The notes: generated from the letters alone by a model not told the origin. Positions 1 to 7,472 are shown, numbered from the stretch's first letter. The stretch: 14,586 nt of DNA from JBDRGC01 sp043818215 (GCA_043818215.1 JBDRGC010000318.1:1-14586); one strand, 5' to 3'. A program made the numbers and translations.

Positions 1-1
1 T

Positions 2-155
2 CCCCAATCTCCAATCCCCAATCCCCAATCCCCAATCTCCAATCCCCAATCTCCAATCTCCAATCTCCAATCTCCAATCCCCAATCCCCAATCTCCAATC
101 TCCAATCTCCAATCCCCAATCCCCAATCTCCAATCTCCAATCTCCAATCCCCAAC
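2..155. repeat. Heptanucleotide tandem array (CYCCAAT)22
   Basis: Twenty-two contiguous 7-bp units differ almost only at position 2 (CCCCAAT or CTCCAAT); the last unit is CCCCAAC. Writing C and T for the two forms, the order is C T C C C T C T T T T C C T T T C C T T T C. The block CCTTT is therefore duplicated as a 35-bp higher-order unit at 79-113 and 114-148. The array begins at the window edge and may extend upstream. It ends 5 bp before the ATG of the MazG fusion gene, so that gene has no visible Shine-Dalgarno. Heptanucleotide short tandem repeats are known from filamentous cyanobacteria; the function here is unknown. Confidence 0.97.
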
Positions 156-160
156 ATCCC

Positions 161-1654
161 ATGACCATCACCCTCCTCGGCCTCGGCCCCGGCGACCCCA
201 ACCTGCTCACCCGGCAGGCCTGGCAAACCCTGGAAGCGGCCTCTGAAATCTACCTTCGCACGAGCCAGCACCCCACATTAGCTGGATTCCCGCCGGGATT
301 GCAGGTGCATTCCTTCGACCATCTCTACGAAGAGCTAGAATCTTTCGAAGAAGTGTATACTCAAATCGTGGAACAAGTGCTGGATTTGGGACGCCGCCCC
401 GAAGGCGTGATTTATGCAGTGCCGGGACACCCCTTCATTGCCGAGACCACCGGCCCCGAAATATACCGCCGTGCCCGTGAAGCTGGAACCCCCATCCGAG
501 TTGTGGAGGGACTCAGCTTCCTGGAGCCTGTATGCACAGCCCTGGGCTTGGACCCGTTTCCCCACATCACCCTGGTAGACGCCCTTGAATTGGCAGCGAG
601 ACACCATCCCCCCTTCCCGCCCGATGCCCCCGCCCTGATTGCCCAAATCTACTCCCCGCAGATAGCCGCCGAAGTCAAACTGACCCTGATGAACCTCTAC
701 CCCGACGAGTATCCCGTTAAGTTGATTCACGCCGCGGGGACGGCGGATGTCATCGTCGAAGACTTGCTGCTTTACGAAATCGACCGCAGCCCGCACCTTG
801 GCTTGCTCACCGCATTGTACCTCCCACCCCTCGGGCCGCACACCTCCTTCGAGTCCTTACAGGAAATCGTCACCCACCTGCGTGCCCCAAACGGCTGCCC
901 CTGGGATCGTAAGCAAACTCCGCAGACCATGCGTTCATCCCTGATTGAAGAAGCCTATGAAGCCCTGGCTGCCATCGACGCCGGCATCGCGCAGAAGATG
1001 CAAGAAGAGTTCGGCGACCTATTGCTGGTGCTGACAATGATCACTCAAATCGTCAGCGAGACGGGCACTGCGCCGGAGTTCGCCTATAGCGCAGCCGAAT
1101 CGCCTGCCGACAGTTTCAACAGCGCCGCCGTGTTCCGCGGCGTCATCTCGAAACTCATCCACCGCCACCCTCACGTCTTCGGCGATTCGCACGTTGATGG
1201 AGTGGATGCCGTGCTGAAGAATTGGGAGCAACTCAAAGCCCAGGAACGCAAGGCCAACGGCGAAGTGGAGAAGGGGCTACTGGATGGCGTCTCGATTGCC
1301 ATCCCCGCGCTGACCCAGGCTCAGGAATTCCAATCCCGCGCCGCCCGCGTGGGCTTTGACTGGCCCGAAATCGGAGGCGTCATCGACAAAGTGTGGGAGG
1401 AATGGGAAGAAGTCCGCACGGCTCCCGATGACGATGCCCGCGCCGCCGAATTGGGAGATTTGCTGTTCGCGTTGGTCAACCTGACCCGCTGGTACGATGT
1501 GGACGCCGAAAGCACTTTGCGGGAAGCCAATATCCGCTTCCGGGCGCGCTTCGCCCACATCGAAAAAGCCGCCCGCGAGCAAGGGCGTGAGCTATCGGAG
1601 TTATCGTTCGAAGAGATGGATGATTTGTGGGAAGAGGCTAAGATAAAACGTTAA
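161..1654 (+). CDS. Tetrapyrrole methylase / MazG nucleotide pyrophosphohydrolase fusion (YabN-like)
   Basis: This 497-residue protein is close to the length of Bacillus YabN-type fusions. Residues 1 to about 225 form a tetrapyrrole (corrin/porphyrin) methylase-like domain with the N-terminal GLGPGD loop (7-12) and a VPGHP motif (88-91 region). Residues about 230-497 carry two MazG halves. The first has NGCPWDRKQT (244-253) followed by the metal-binding pattern E263, E264, E267 and E283, D286. The second has E413, E414, E417 and E430, D433. KLIHRHPHVFGD (331-342) is the usual MazG linker, preceded by an insertion of about 15 residues (308-322). MazG enzymes hydrolyse NTPs to NMP and PPi as a house-cleaning step; the substrate of the methylase-like half in such fusions is not settled. 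The start is the ATG directly after the heptamer array, with no Shine-Dalgarno. Confidence 0.93.
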   Translation: MTITLLGLGPGDPNLLTRQAWQTLEAASEIYLRTSQHPTLAGFPPGLQVHSFDHLYEELESFEEVYTQIVEQVLDLGRRPEGVIYAVPGHPFIAETTGPEIYRRAREAGTPIRVVEGLSFLEPVCTALGLDPFPHITLVDALELAARHHPPFPPDAPALIAQIYSPQIAAEVKLTLMNLYPDEYPVKLIHAAGTADVIVEDLLLYEIDRSPHLGLLTALYLPPLGPHTSFESLQEIVTHLRAPNGCPWDRKQTPQTMRSSLIEEAYEALAAIDAGIAQKMQEEFGDLLLVLTMITQIVSETGTAPEFAYSAAESPADSFNSAAVFRGVISKLIHRHPHVFGDSHVDGVDAVLKNWEQLKAQERKANGEVEKGLLDGVSIAIPALTQAQEFQSRAARVGFDWPEIGGVIDKVWEEWEEVRTAPDDDARAAELGDLLFALVNLTRWYDVDAESTLREANIRFRARFAHIEKAAREQGRELSELSFEEMDDLWEEAKIKR

Positions 1655-1691
1655 AAGACAGTAGCGCAATAATAACACCGGAGACCCTTAT

Positions 1692-1719
1692 CCGACCGCC
1701 GACCACCGACTGCTGATCG
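1692..1719. repeat. Short period-7 array, CCGACCR-like
   Basis: Four diverged 7-bp units lie in tandem: CCGACCG, CCGACCA, CCGACTG, CTGATCG. They sit in the 159-bp gap after the MazG fusion. The period matches the array at 2-155, but the sequence is unrelated. Confidence 0.7.
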
Positions 1720-1831
1720 CTACTCCCCTACCGAGACGCAACATTGGATGCGGAAACAACCTCCAATTGCTTGAGTCCGGCGGCCTGCCCTCCCGGTAGA
1801 ACGTCGGGACGATGTGAGTGAAGTCGAAGGG

Positions 1832-1852
1832 TCTGCTGTCTACAGTCTACCG
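1832..1852. repeat. Short period-7 array, TCTACNG-like
   Basis: Three 7-bp units, TCTGCTG, TCTACAG and TCTACCG, are followed by a partial TCGGATA. They lie upstream of the Uma2 gene. Repeat DNA here argues against the longer reading of that gene that would begin at 1814. Confidence 0.65.
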
Positions 1853-1891
1853 TCGGATAATGTGCGATTCCTACTCAACTGCGTTAAAGAT

Positions 1892-1900
1892 TGGTATACT
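1892..1900 (+). promoter_or_regulatory. Extended -10 promoter element for the Uma2 gene
   Basis: TG-G-TATACT is an extended -10 hexamer with five of six consensus bases. No convincing -35 is seen. Transcription would start near 1907, which is the A of the first ATG, so the message may be leaderless. Confidence 0.5.
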
Positions 1901-1906
1901 TGTTGC

Positions 1907-2590
1907 ATGTACACGTATGAAATGTCCACCAAGTCTATTGCTGACCGTGCTGTTCAACAACTGCTTTATTCCCCTCGCTTACCCCAGGTAGTGAGGCAGT
2001 TCAAGACTGTCTTGCAAGCTGAACAAGGAAAGCGCGAATATTTTTATGAGCATGTCTCCGAACAGCACAAGTCCGAGTTTATCAATGGAGAGATCATTGT
2101 GCATTCCCCCGTGAAATTTCGTCACAGCATGGCGAGCGATAACTTGTTCAGGCTGTTAAGCACTTATGTACAAAAACAAAATTTGGGCTATGTGGCCCAC
2201 GAGAAACTTATGATAACTCTCGCGCGCAACGATTATGAGCCGGATATTTGCTATTTTGAGCACGAAAAAGCGCACCAATTTACACCGGATCAAATGAAAT
2301 TTCCTGCGCCAGACCTGGCAGTAGAAATCCTTTCTCCTTCTACCGAGGCTAATGACCGGGGAATCAAATTCGAAGATTACGCCCTCCACGGCGTTTCCGA
2401 GTATTGGATCGTTGATCCAGCGGATGAATTTGTGGAGCAGTACATCCTGCAAGACGAGGAGTATGCACTGCTGGTCAAAATCAGGAGTGGGGTTGTTCAG
2501 AGTACGGTTGTCGAGGGGTTCGAAATTCCGGTACGGGCTATCTTCGATTCGGGAGAACAGTTTGCTGCATTACAAGCTATACTGGCGTAA
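1907..2590 (+). CDS. Uma2 family (DUF820) restriction endonuclease-like protein
   Basis: From ATG 1907 the protein is 227 residues. It has the Uma2 signature in order: EFINGEIIVHSP, then EPDICYF, then PDLAVEILSPST, then a D and K a few residues on, then EYWIVDP. The acidic residues of EPD and of AVEILSPST are the predicted PD-(D/E)XK active site. Uma2 proteins are abundant in Cyanobacteria and Chloroflexota; their biological role is unproven. The frame stays open upstream to 1814, but that stretch holds heptamer repeats and the likely promoter, so I reject it. ATG 1907 fits a leaderless message, and ATG 1922 (MSTKSIADR) is the alternative. The gene is more AT-rich than the MazG fusion and the GH27 gene beside it, which may indicate later acquisition. 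No partner gene is apparent. Confidence 0.85.
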   Translation: MYTYEMSTKSIADRAVQQLLYSPRLPQVVRQFKTVLQAEQGKREYFYEHVSEQHKSEFINGEIIVHSPVKFRHSMASDNLFRLLSTYVQKQNLGYVAHEKLMITLARNDYEPDICYFEHEKAHQFTPDQMKFPAPDLAVEILSPSTEANDRGIKFEDYALHGVSEYWIVDPADEFVEQYILQDEEYALLVKIRSGVVQSTVVEGFEIPVRAIFDSGEQFAALQAILA

Positions 2591-2638
2591 ATTTTTGGGT
2601 GATGGATTTGGGCGCGTTTCATTTCATTTGAGAGCACC

Positions 2639-2735
2639 AGACCTGCCAGGTTTCAGGAAATGTTTTTAACTACTCGTGTCTCCTAGAAGCTTAGCTCCCG
2701 CTTTTACCAACCACCAGCAAAAACCTGGCAGGTCT
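2639..2735. repeat. Inverted pair of ACCTGSCAGGT palindromes upstream of the alpha-galactosidase
   Basis: AGACCTGCCAGGTTT (2639-2653) and its exact reverse complement (2721-2735) are 15-bp arms separated by 67 bp. Each arm is itself a palindrome (ACCTG-S-CAGGT), and the centres are 82 bp apart. They sit 32-128 bp before the GH27 start codon. They could be a dispersed intergenic repeat, two operator half-sites for a looping repressor, or a terminator for Uma2. No poly-T follows them, which weakens the terminator reading. Confidence 0.85.
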
Positions 2736-2766
2736 ATCCAATTGATTTCATCAAGGAGAATACAAG

Positions 2767-3894
2767 ATGCTTGCAAAGACACCCCCGCTTGGTTGGAATA
2801 GCTGGAACACGTTTGGGCACCAGATCACTGCCGATGTGGTGCGGGAAACTGCCGATGCCTTTGTCGAGACAGGTTTGATGGATGCGGGATACGAATACAT
2901 TGTAATTGACGATTTGTGGGAAGCCAACGAGCGGAAAGACGGCAGGCTGACCTGGGATTCCGACAAATTCCCCGATGGCATTCCGCGCCTAGCCGAGTAT
3001 GTTCACACTAAGGGGCTGAAATTCGGCATTTACTCGTGTGCGGGAAGTCACACCTGCGCAGGGAAGCCCGCCAGTTATGGCTACGAAGAAGCGGATGCCA
3101 TGACTTTCGCTGAGTGGGGCGTTGATTTTCTCAAGTACGATTTCTGCTACATGCCGCCGGGAGTCGATGGGCCTATGCTTTACCGAAAGATGGGGCAGGC
3201 GCTCCGGGCTGCGGGACGTCCCATCGTCTTCAGCATTTGCGAGTGGGGAACCAACAAACCGTGGAAGTGGGGTGCGTCTGCGGGGGGCCATCTATGGAGA
3301 ACAACCGGAGATATCTTCGACTCATGGGAATCGATCCTCGAGATTGGATTTCGCAACCAAGCGGGGCTTGAGGCTTATGCCGGGCCGGGCCGTTGGAATG
3401 ACCCCGACATGCTCGTTGTGGGCATGTATGGCCAAGGAAATGTTGCCCGCGGCGGTTGTACGGACGCGGAATACCGGAGCCATTTTGCCCTTTGGTGCCT
3501 GCTCGCCGCTCCCCTGATGATTGGCTGCGATGTCCGCAATATGAATGCAACCACGCGGCAGATTCTTCTGAACCGTGAACTGCTGGCGGTTAATCAAGAC
3601 ATACTGGGACGCCAGGGTTACTGTGTGGGCCAGACCTACCACGGAAGCGAGCCTACGGAGGTGTGGGCAAAGCCCCTTGCGGATGGTTCTCTGGCCATCG
3701 GCCTCTTCAACCTCGGTGAGCGGGACCCTTGTCTCGTGACAGTAGCGTGGGAATCCCTCGGCTTGCATGACCGGCGTCCTTGCCTGGTTCGCGACCTGTG
3801 GACTGGGGATGATATAGGAGTGTACACGCGGGATTTCTCGGCCAGTCTCGCCTCGCACGACGCGTTAGTATTGAAGCTTATTCCACAATATTAG
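2767..3894 (+). CDS. Alpha-galactosidase, glycoside hydrolase family 27
   Basis: The 375-residue protein opens with the GH27 signature TPPLGWNSWNTF (5-16), followed by the (beta/alpha)8 motifs IDDLWE (47-52), FLKYDFCY with nucleophile D125, CEWG (158-161), WRTTGDIFDSW with acid/base D182 (by alignment to human alpha-GalA D231), and WNDPDML (210-216). GH27 retaining enzymes release terminal alpha-linked galactose from oligosaccharides, galactomannan or glycolipids. No signal peptide is seen, so the enzyme is probably cytoplasmic and acts on imported oligosaccharides. The C-terminal 80-90 residues form the usual short beta-sandwich. A strong Shine-Dalgarno (AAGGAGA) lies 8 nt before the ATG. 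Some GH27 members act on beta-L-arabinopyranose, so the exact substrate is open. Confidence 0.95.
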   Translation: MLAKTPPLGWNSWNTFGHQITADVVRETADAFVETGLMDAGYEYIVIDDLWEANERKDGRLTWDSDKFPDGIPRLAEYVHTKGLKFGIYSCAGSHTCAGKPASYGYEEADAMTFAEWGVDFLKYDFCYMPPGVDGPMLYRKMGQALRAAGRPIVFSICEWGTNKPWKWGASAGGHLWRTTGDIFDSWESILEIGFRNQAGLEAYAGPGRWNDPDMLVVGMYGQGNVARGGCTDAEYRSHFALWCLLAAPLMIGCDVRNMNATTRQILLNRELLAVNQDILGRQGYCVGQTYHGSEPTEVWAKPLADGSLAIGLFNLGERDPCLVTVAWESLGLHDRRPCLVRDLWTGDDIGVYTRDFSASLASHDALVLKLIPQY

Positions 3895-3898
3895 TAAT

Positions 3899-3925
3899 GT
3901 GGGACGATTTTCCAAATCGTCCTAC
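3899..3925. repeat. Gene-end palindrome GTGGGACGATTT / AAATCGTCCTAC
   Basis: A 12-bp stem with one G.T pair and a TCC loop begins 4 bp after the GH27 stop codon. Its form resembles the palindrome at 10398-10425, with compensatory differences. It could act as a 3' mRNA stabiliser or weak terminator, or be a REP-like dispersed repeat. Confidence 0.8.
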
Positions 3926-3931
3926 AAAGAA

Positions 3932-3969
3932 CAAAAACAAGCGCCGGTCACATTCTTGTGACCGGCGCT
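3932..3969 (-). terminator. Intrinsic terminator of the galK-DUF3782-AIM24 operon
   Basis: A perfect 12-bp stem (AGCGCCGGTCAC, 3940-3951, paired with 3958-3969) has a 6-nt loop. On the minus strand it is followed by the T-rich tail TTGTTTTTGTT. It lies 28 bp beyond the stop of the AIM24 gene. Confidence 0.88.
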
Positions 3970-3996
3970 GTGGCTATGAAACTGTAACAGGTAGAT

Positions 3997-4764
3997 TTAC
4001 CCTCCGCTGATCACATTCTTCAAAAGATCGCCGCCAATACCAGCGAAGCCTTTCTGCTCGCCGCCACCCTGGCTGAAAGTGATACCGCGCTTGATGCGGT
4101 CCACCAGCCGCGAGAAGGGCAGGCTTTGCAGGTAGACTTTGCCAGGCCCGGTCAACTTGGCCAGGAAGAGGCCCTCACCGCCGAACAAAGCATTCTTGAA
4201 ACCGCCGACAAATTGGATATCGTAGTCAACCGTGGTAGCGAAGGCTACGATACAGCCGGTATCCACCCGCAGATGTTCGCCGCGGCCGAGGTCCTTTTCG
4301 ATGACCGTCCCGCCTGCGTGGACGAAGACCATCCCATCGCCGGTCAGTCGCTGCAAGATAAAACCCTCGCCGCCGAAGAAGCCGGCCCCCAGACGCTTGG
4401 TGAAGGCGACTTCGATTTCGGTGCCGCGGGCCGCGCACAAAAACGAGTCTTTCTGGCACAGAACCTGCCCGTTGAACGTGTCAAGATCAAAGGGCACGAT
4501 TTTGCCGGGGTAGGGGGCTGCGAAGGCGACCCGGCTTTTGTTACGTGCGTTGTTCAAAAAAGTGGTGATGAAGAAACTCTCACCTGTGACCATGCGCTTG
4601 AAGCCGGCGAACAGTCCGCCGCCGGTGTCGGTTTGCATTTCGATGCCATCTTCCATATATGTCATCGTGCCGACTTCTGCCCGTACCCCTTCTCCGGGAT
4701 CAAGTTCGACTTCCACTAGCTGCAAATCATCGCCGAAAATTTTATAATCAATTACGTCTGCCAT
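3997..4764 (-). CDS. AIM24 family protein (TIGR00266)
   Basis: The 255-residue protein has the full AIM24/TIGR00266 pattern: a glycine-rich N-terminal part (VGTMTYMEDGIEM, 31-43), GGEGFILQRLTGDGMVFVHAGGTVIEK (131-157), VDTGC (167-171), YDIQFVGGFKN (181-191) and GGEGLFLAKLTGPG (195-208). Segments 131-150 and 195-214 are clearly related, reflecting the family's duplicated beta fold. There is no signal peptide or membrane helix. The bacterial function is unknown; the yeast namesake is a mitochondrial protein. A clear AAGGAGA Shine-Dalgarno lies 7 nt before the ATG. The gene is 26 bp downstream of the DUF3782 gene, ends at a strong terminator, and is probably the last gene of the operon. Confidence 0.93.
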   Translation of the reverse strand: MADVIDYKIFGDDLQLVEVELDPGEGVRAEVGTMTYMEDGIEMQTDTGGGLFAGFKRMVTGESFFITTFLNNARNKSRVAFAAPYPGKIVPFDLDTFNGQVLCQKDSFLCAARGTEIEVAFTKRLGAGFFGGEGFILQRLTGDGMVFVHAGGTVIEKDLGRGEHLRVDTGCIVAFATTVDYDIQFVGGFKNALFGGEGLFLAKLTGPGKVYLQSLPFSRLVDRIKRGITFSQGGGEQKGFAGIGGDLLKNVISGG

Positions 4765-4790
4765 CTACATTCTCCTTTTGATTTTGATTT

Positions 4791-5498
4791 CTAGACCATT
4801 TTGCCATACGAATAGATCATCCGCAGGCCAGCTTGTTTAACCACTCTACGCACTTCGGGGCGGGCGCGGTAGCAGAAACACACCGGGAACACTTCACCCT
4901 CTAAGTGCTGGCGGGCACGCTCAACCTGCTTTGTGAATTTGTCTACATCTTTCAGAGTCAGGTTGAATTTCACTTCTCCCAGAATCCAGATGTTAACGTC
5001 GGGACGTTCCGGGTCTTGAGCTTTCCCGAAGATGTCGATTTCCTCCGCTGTACGGCCCCATTTATGCCAGGACCGTGCCAATTCGCCTACCTGCCAGCCA
5101 AATTCGCGCTCGAGAACATCGTACAACACAATGTAGGCGGTGTCTTCCAGGTCGCCTCCCATTCGGTCACTCAGGCCGCCTACTTGTTTGGCTAGATTCT
5201 GTAGAGCGGACTCGGTTTTTTGTTGGGCCGTAGCCAACTCTCCAACGCGTTGTTCAGTACGGTTTTGGGCTGCTGCTAACTCTTGTTGTGACACAACCAA
5301 CTCTTCAACACGCAGTTCTGTGCGCTCCTGCGCTGCCCCCAGGTTGCGGACGATTTCTTTCAGCTCGTTAAAATCACCAGTATGCACCAAATCACTATAG
5401 GCATCGTGGATAATTTCTGTCAGCACAGATGATTGTTTGTCGCTGAACACATAAGATAACTTGCGTTTCATACTAACCGGATTCATGGGAGTTAACAT
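4791..5498 (-). CDS. DUF3782-like coiled-coil protein with PD-(D/E)XK nuclease fold
   Basis: This 235-residue protein begins with an alpha-helical region. A charged coiled coil follows at about residues 50-112 and contains a 21-residue (three-heptad) near-repeat: AAQERTELRVEEL (55-67) and AAQNRTEQRVGEL (76-88). The C-terminal domain (115-235) has a PD-(D/E)XK-like arrangement: E118, EEIDIFG (D155), then LGEVKF (E175, K177) and QVERAR (191-196). Such proteins are common in Cyanobacteria and Chloroflexota, often in several copies, with unknown function. The predicted nuclease activity is inferred from the fold pattern only. The SD-like AGGTG lies 6 nt before the ATG. The gene sits between galK (33 bp upstream) and AIM24 (26 bp downstream), so co-transcription is likely although no metabolic link is evident. 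Confidence 0.82.
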   Translation of the reverse strand: MLTPMNPVSMKRKLSYVFSDKQSSVLTEIIHDAYSDLVHTGDFNELKEIVRNLGAAQERTELRVEELVVSQQELAAAQNRTEQRVGELATAQQKTESALQNLAKQVGGLSDRMGGDLEDTAYIVLYDVLEREFGWQVGELARSWHKWGRTAEEIDIFGKAQDPERPDVNIWILGEVKFNLTLKDVDKFTKQVERARQHLEGEVFPVCFCYRARPEVRRVVKQAGLRMIYSYGKMV

Positions 5499-5531
5499 AA
5501 TTCACCTCTCTCACCTCGTTGCGTGATAATA

Positions 5532-6677
5532 TTATAGCATCTTTTTTACGAGTTCCGCCCCATTATCAGCTTGACAAATGTAAACATTCGGCTGGACCCT
5601 GGTCTTTTGTTCGTAGGCCTCAGCGACTCTTTTAGCGAAGTCAGGCGCGCTTTTTGCTTCCACCAGGGCCACCGCGCAGCCGCCGAATCCGGCTCCTGTC
5701 ATGCGGGCGCCGAAGCAGCCGGGTTGTTCTCTGGCAATTTCCACCATCACGTTCAATTCCTTGCTTGAGACTTCGTAATCGTCTCGCAGGCTCGCGTGAC
5801 TGGCGTCCATCAGGCGGCCCAGGGTGACCGCGTCCCCGCGCTGCATGGCCTCCGCAGCTTGCAGGGTGCGCTCATTTTCGGTGATGACGTGGCGCGCCCG
5901 GCGGCGGGTGGTTTCATCGAGTTGGCTGCTGTAGGCCTCGAAGGTCTCGATGGAGACATCTCTCAGGGCTGGGACGCCGAATTGGGCCGCAGCAGTTCGG
6001 CATTGCCCGACCAACTCATTGTAGGCGGAATCCACCAAGCCGCGGCGGGTGGCAGTATCCAGCACAATGACACGCATCCCATCGGGTAACGGGACCAATC
6101 TCGTTTCCAGCGAGCGGCAGTCGATCAACAAAGCCTGCCCCGCTTTTCCCTCGGCAGAGATCATCTGGTCCATGATCCCAGATTGAATTCCTACCCACTC
6201 GTGGTCGGCTTGTTGGGCCAGTCTGGCCATAGCAGCGCCATCCCAATCCCAGGGCGAGACTGCCCAAAAGGCTTTGAGCAATGCTAATTCCAACGCAGCA
6301 GAGGATGACAACCCTGCGCCGATGGGGACATCTCCGGCAAGCACTCCCTCCCAACCATTGACGAGATAACCAGCGTTTTGCAGCACCCAGGCGATGCCCT
6401 TGACGTATTCCGTCCAGCCCACTCCGTGTTGAATGTCGCCCAGGGAGAAATCGGCCGGTGTGTCGAAATCGACCGAGTGCAGCAGGATGCGCCGGTCTGA
6501 GCGCGGGCGCAGGGCTATCCATAAGGCTCGGTCGATGGCCATGGGCAGCACGAAGCCCTCATTGTAATCGGTGTGCTCGCCAATGAGATTTACCCGCCCC
6601 GGGGCGCGCACGATGAAGGCCGGATCATTTCCGTATTGGTGGATGAAAGCTGCAGTGATTTGAGCTTGCATTTCCAT
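5532..6677 (-). CDS. galK: Galactokinase
   Basis: The 381-residue GHMP kinase has all three family motifs: APGRVNLIGEHTDYNEGFVLP (25-45, the galactokinase signature), the ATP-binding PIGAGLSSSAALE (118-130), and GARMTGAGFGGCAVAL near residue 332. The catalytic residues are R28 and D170 (GIMDQ). It phosphorylates galactose to galactose-1-phosphate in the first committed Leloir step, in the cytoplasm. No galT or galE is in the window. The GH27 enzyme on the opposite strand would supply the galactose. Starts at M1 or M3 (6677 or 6671) are both possible; neither has a strong Shine-Dalgarno. It is probably the first gene of the galK-DUF3782-AIM24 unit. Confidence 0.96.
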   Translation of the reverse strand: MEMQAQITAAFIHQYGNDPAFIVRAPGRVNLIGEHTDYNEGFVLPMAIDRALWIALRPRSDRRILLHSVDFDTPADFSLGDIQHGVGWTEYVKGIAWVLQNAGYLVNGWEGVLAGDVPIGAGLSSSAALELALLKAFWAVSPWDWDGAAMARLAQQADHEWVGIQSGIMDQMISAEGKAGQALLIDCRSLETRLVPLPDGMRVIVLDTATRRGLVDSAYNELVGQCRTAAAQFGVPALRDVSIETFEAYSSQLDETTRRRARHVITENERTLQAAEAMQRGDAVTLGRLMDASHASLRDDYEVSSKELNVMVEIAREQPGCFGARMTGAGFGGCAVALVEAKSAPDFAKRVAEAYEQKTRVQPNVYICQADNGAELVKKML

Positions 6678-6770
6678 AGCGCGGGCTCTTGTCGTAATCA
6701 GACTTCACAGTTGTTATTGCGAAGCTTGTTCTGAGAGAAAAGAAGGAACATGACGATTGCGAAGCATATC

Positions 6771-6810
6771 GTGGGTATCCCTGCTTAGTCTCCCCTTGGG
6801 GGATACCCGC
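6771..6810. repeat. Imperfect hairpin in the galK upstream gap
   Basis: GTGGGTATCCC (6771-6781) pairs with GGGATACCCGC (6800-6810), 10 of 11 positions, around an 18-nt loop. It lies 94 bp upstream of galK and downstream of the LspA-like gene, in a 222-bp gap that also holds two copies of ATTGCGAAGC (around 6717 and 6756). It may be a terminator of the upstream gene without a poly-T tract, a leader structure of galK, or another dispersed palindrome. Confidence 0.55.
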
Positions 6811-6899
6811 AGAGTGCCCGCAGGGTGAAGGGTGCGAAGGGGTAAGCAATCTCATCCTCGCCAAGCGAGGTCGGCTGCAAATGTGGGTGGGCGCACAAT

Positions 6900-7472
6900 T
6901 CAATTTTCATTTGAACTCTTGAAACGTTTTTTGATAAACTGTATGAATTCCTTTCGAGTAGCTACCATTTCAGCCAGGAAACCGCGTATCCCTTTCCCTC
7001 GAGGTTTATTTGTTCGATTTACCTGATACATTTCAATTATCAGGGCACCAATTCCTACATATGAATAAATATCTGCCAAATTTGCACTAGGCGAACGAAA
7101 TACCTGAATAAAATCGGTCGTGTAGGGTTGAGATATATCTCCTAGTAAATGCCCTAAGCTTGCTGATACTATGCCTACAAAAGCTAATCTTATCCATAGA
7201 TTTTGTCGTCGAGTTTGCGTATAAAACAGATAGATTGGAAAAGCTGCTATTGCCAGAAAAATCATTATTGATTGATGTACTACTTCTGCCCATGACGGTA
7301 GAGATGGAACCCACCAAGAGAATCCAGAATAGTTTCGAATAAAAGTTATTCGTAATATATTTCCGATCAAAGGAATACTTTCACAAGGCAGTAATGAAGT
7401 TCTTACGATAGCCTTTGTAATCGCATCCAAAATCACAAGGAGACAGATAACAACTAATAACGATCGCGACAT
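6900..7472 (-). CDS. Signal peptidase II (LspA)-like membrane protein with altered catalytic site
   Basis: This 190-residue protein has about four hydrophobic segments (roughly 4-22, 64-84, 92-110, 133-150) and a basic 40-residue tail. LspA-like landmarks appear in order: LDAITKAIV (15-23), IRNYSGFSW (45-53), GHLLGDISQPYTTDFI (107-122) and NLADIYSYVGIG (131-142). Signal peptidase II cleaves prolipoprotein signal peptides with two aspartates, one in GNxxDR and one in FNxAD. The second is present (D134). The first aligns without gaps to G111, with an aspartate one position later (D112), and the preceding Asn is His108. The protein is therefore a divergent or inactive paralogue, or D112 has taken over. 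The gene is strikingly AT-rich for this window and has no good Shine-Dalgarno, so horizontal acquisition is possible. Confidence 0.72.
   Translation of the reverse strand: MSRSLLVVICLLVILDAITKAIVRTSLLPCESIPLIGNILRITFIRNYSGFSWWVPSLPSWAEVVHQSIMIFLAIAAFPIYLFYTQTRRQNLWIRLAFVGIVSASLGHLLGDISQPYTTDFIQVFRSPSANLADIYSYVGIGALIIEMYQVNRTNKPRGKGIRGFLAEMVATRKEFIQFIKKRFKSSNEN

Noticed and set aside
2..155. CRISPR array or replication iterons
   Set aside because: There are no spacers between units and no cas, repA or dnaA gene; it is a simple 7-bp tandem repeat.
1814..1906. 31-codon N-terminal extension of the Uma2 gene
   Set aside because: It covers a heptamer repeat tract and the probable -10 element, and no Uma2 similarity is visible there.
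3322..3858. 178-codon minus-strand open frame inside the alpha-galactosidase
   Set aside because: It is a shadow of the GH27 gene, whose catalytic motifs are all intact on the plus strand.
4126..4719. 197-codon plus-strand open frame over the AIM24 gene
   Set aside because: It is antisense to a clear AIM24 gene with a good Shine-Dalgarno, and its translation resembles no protein family I know.
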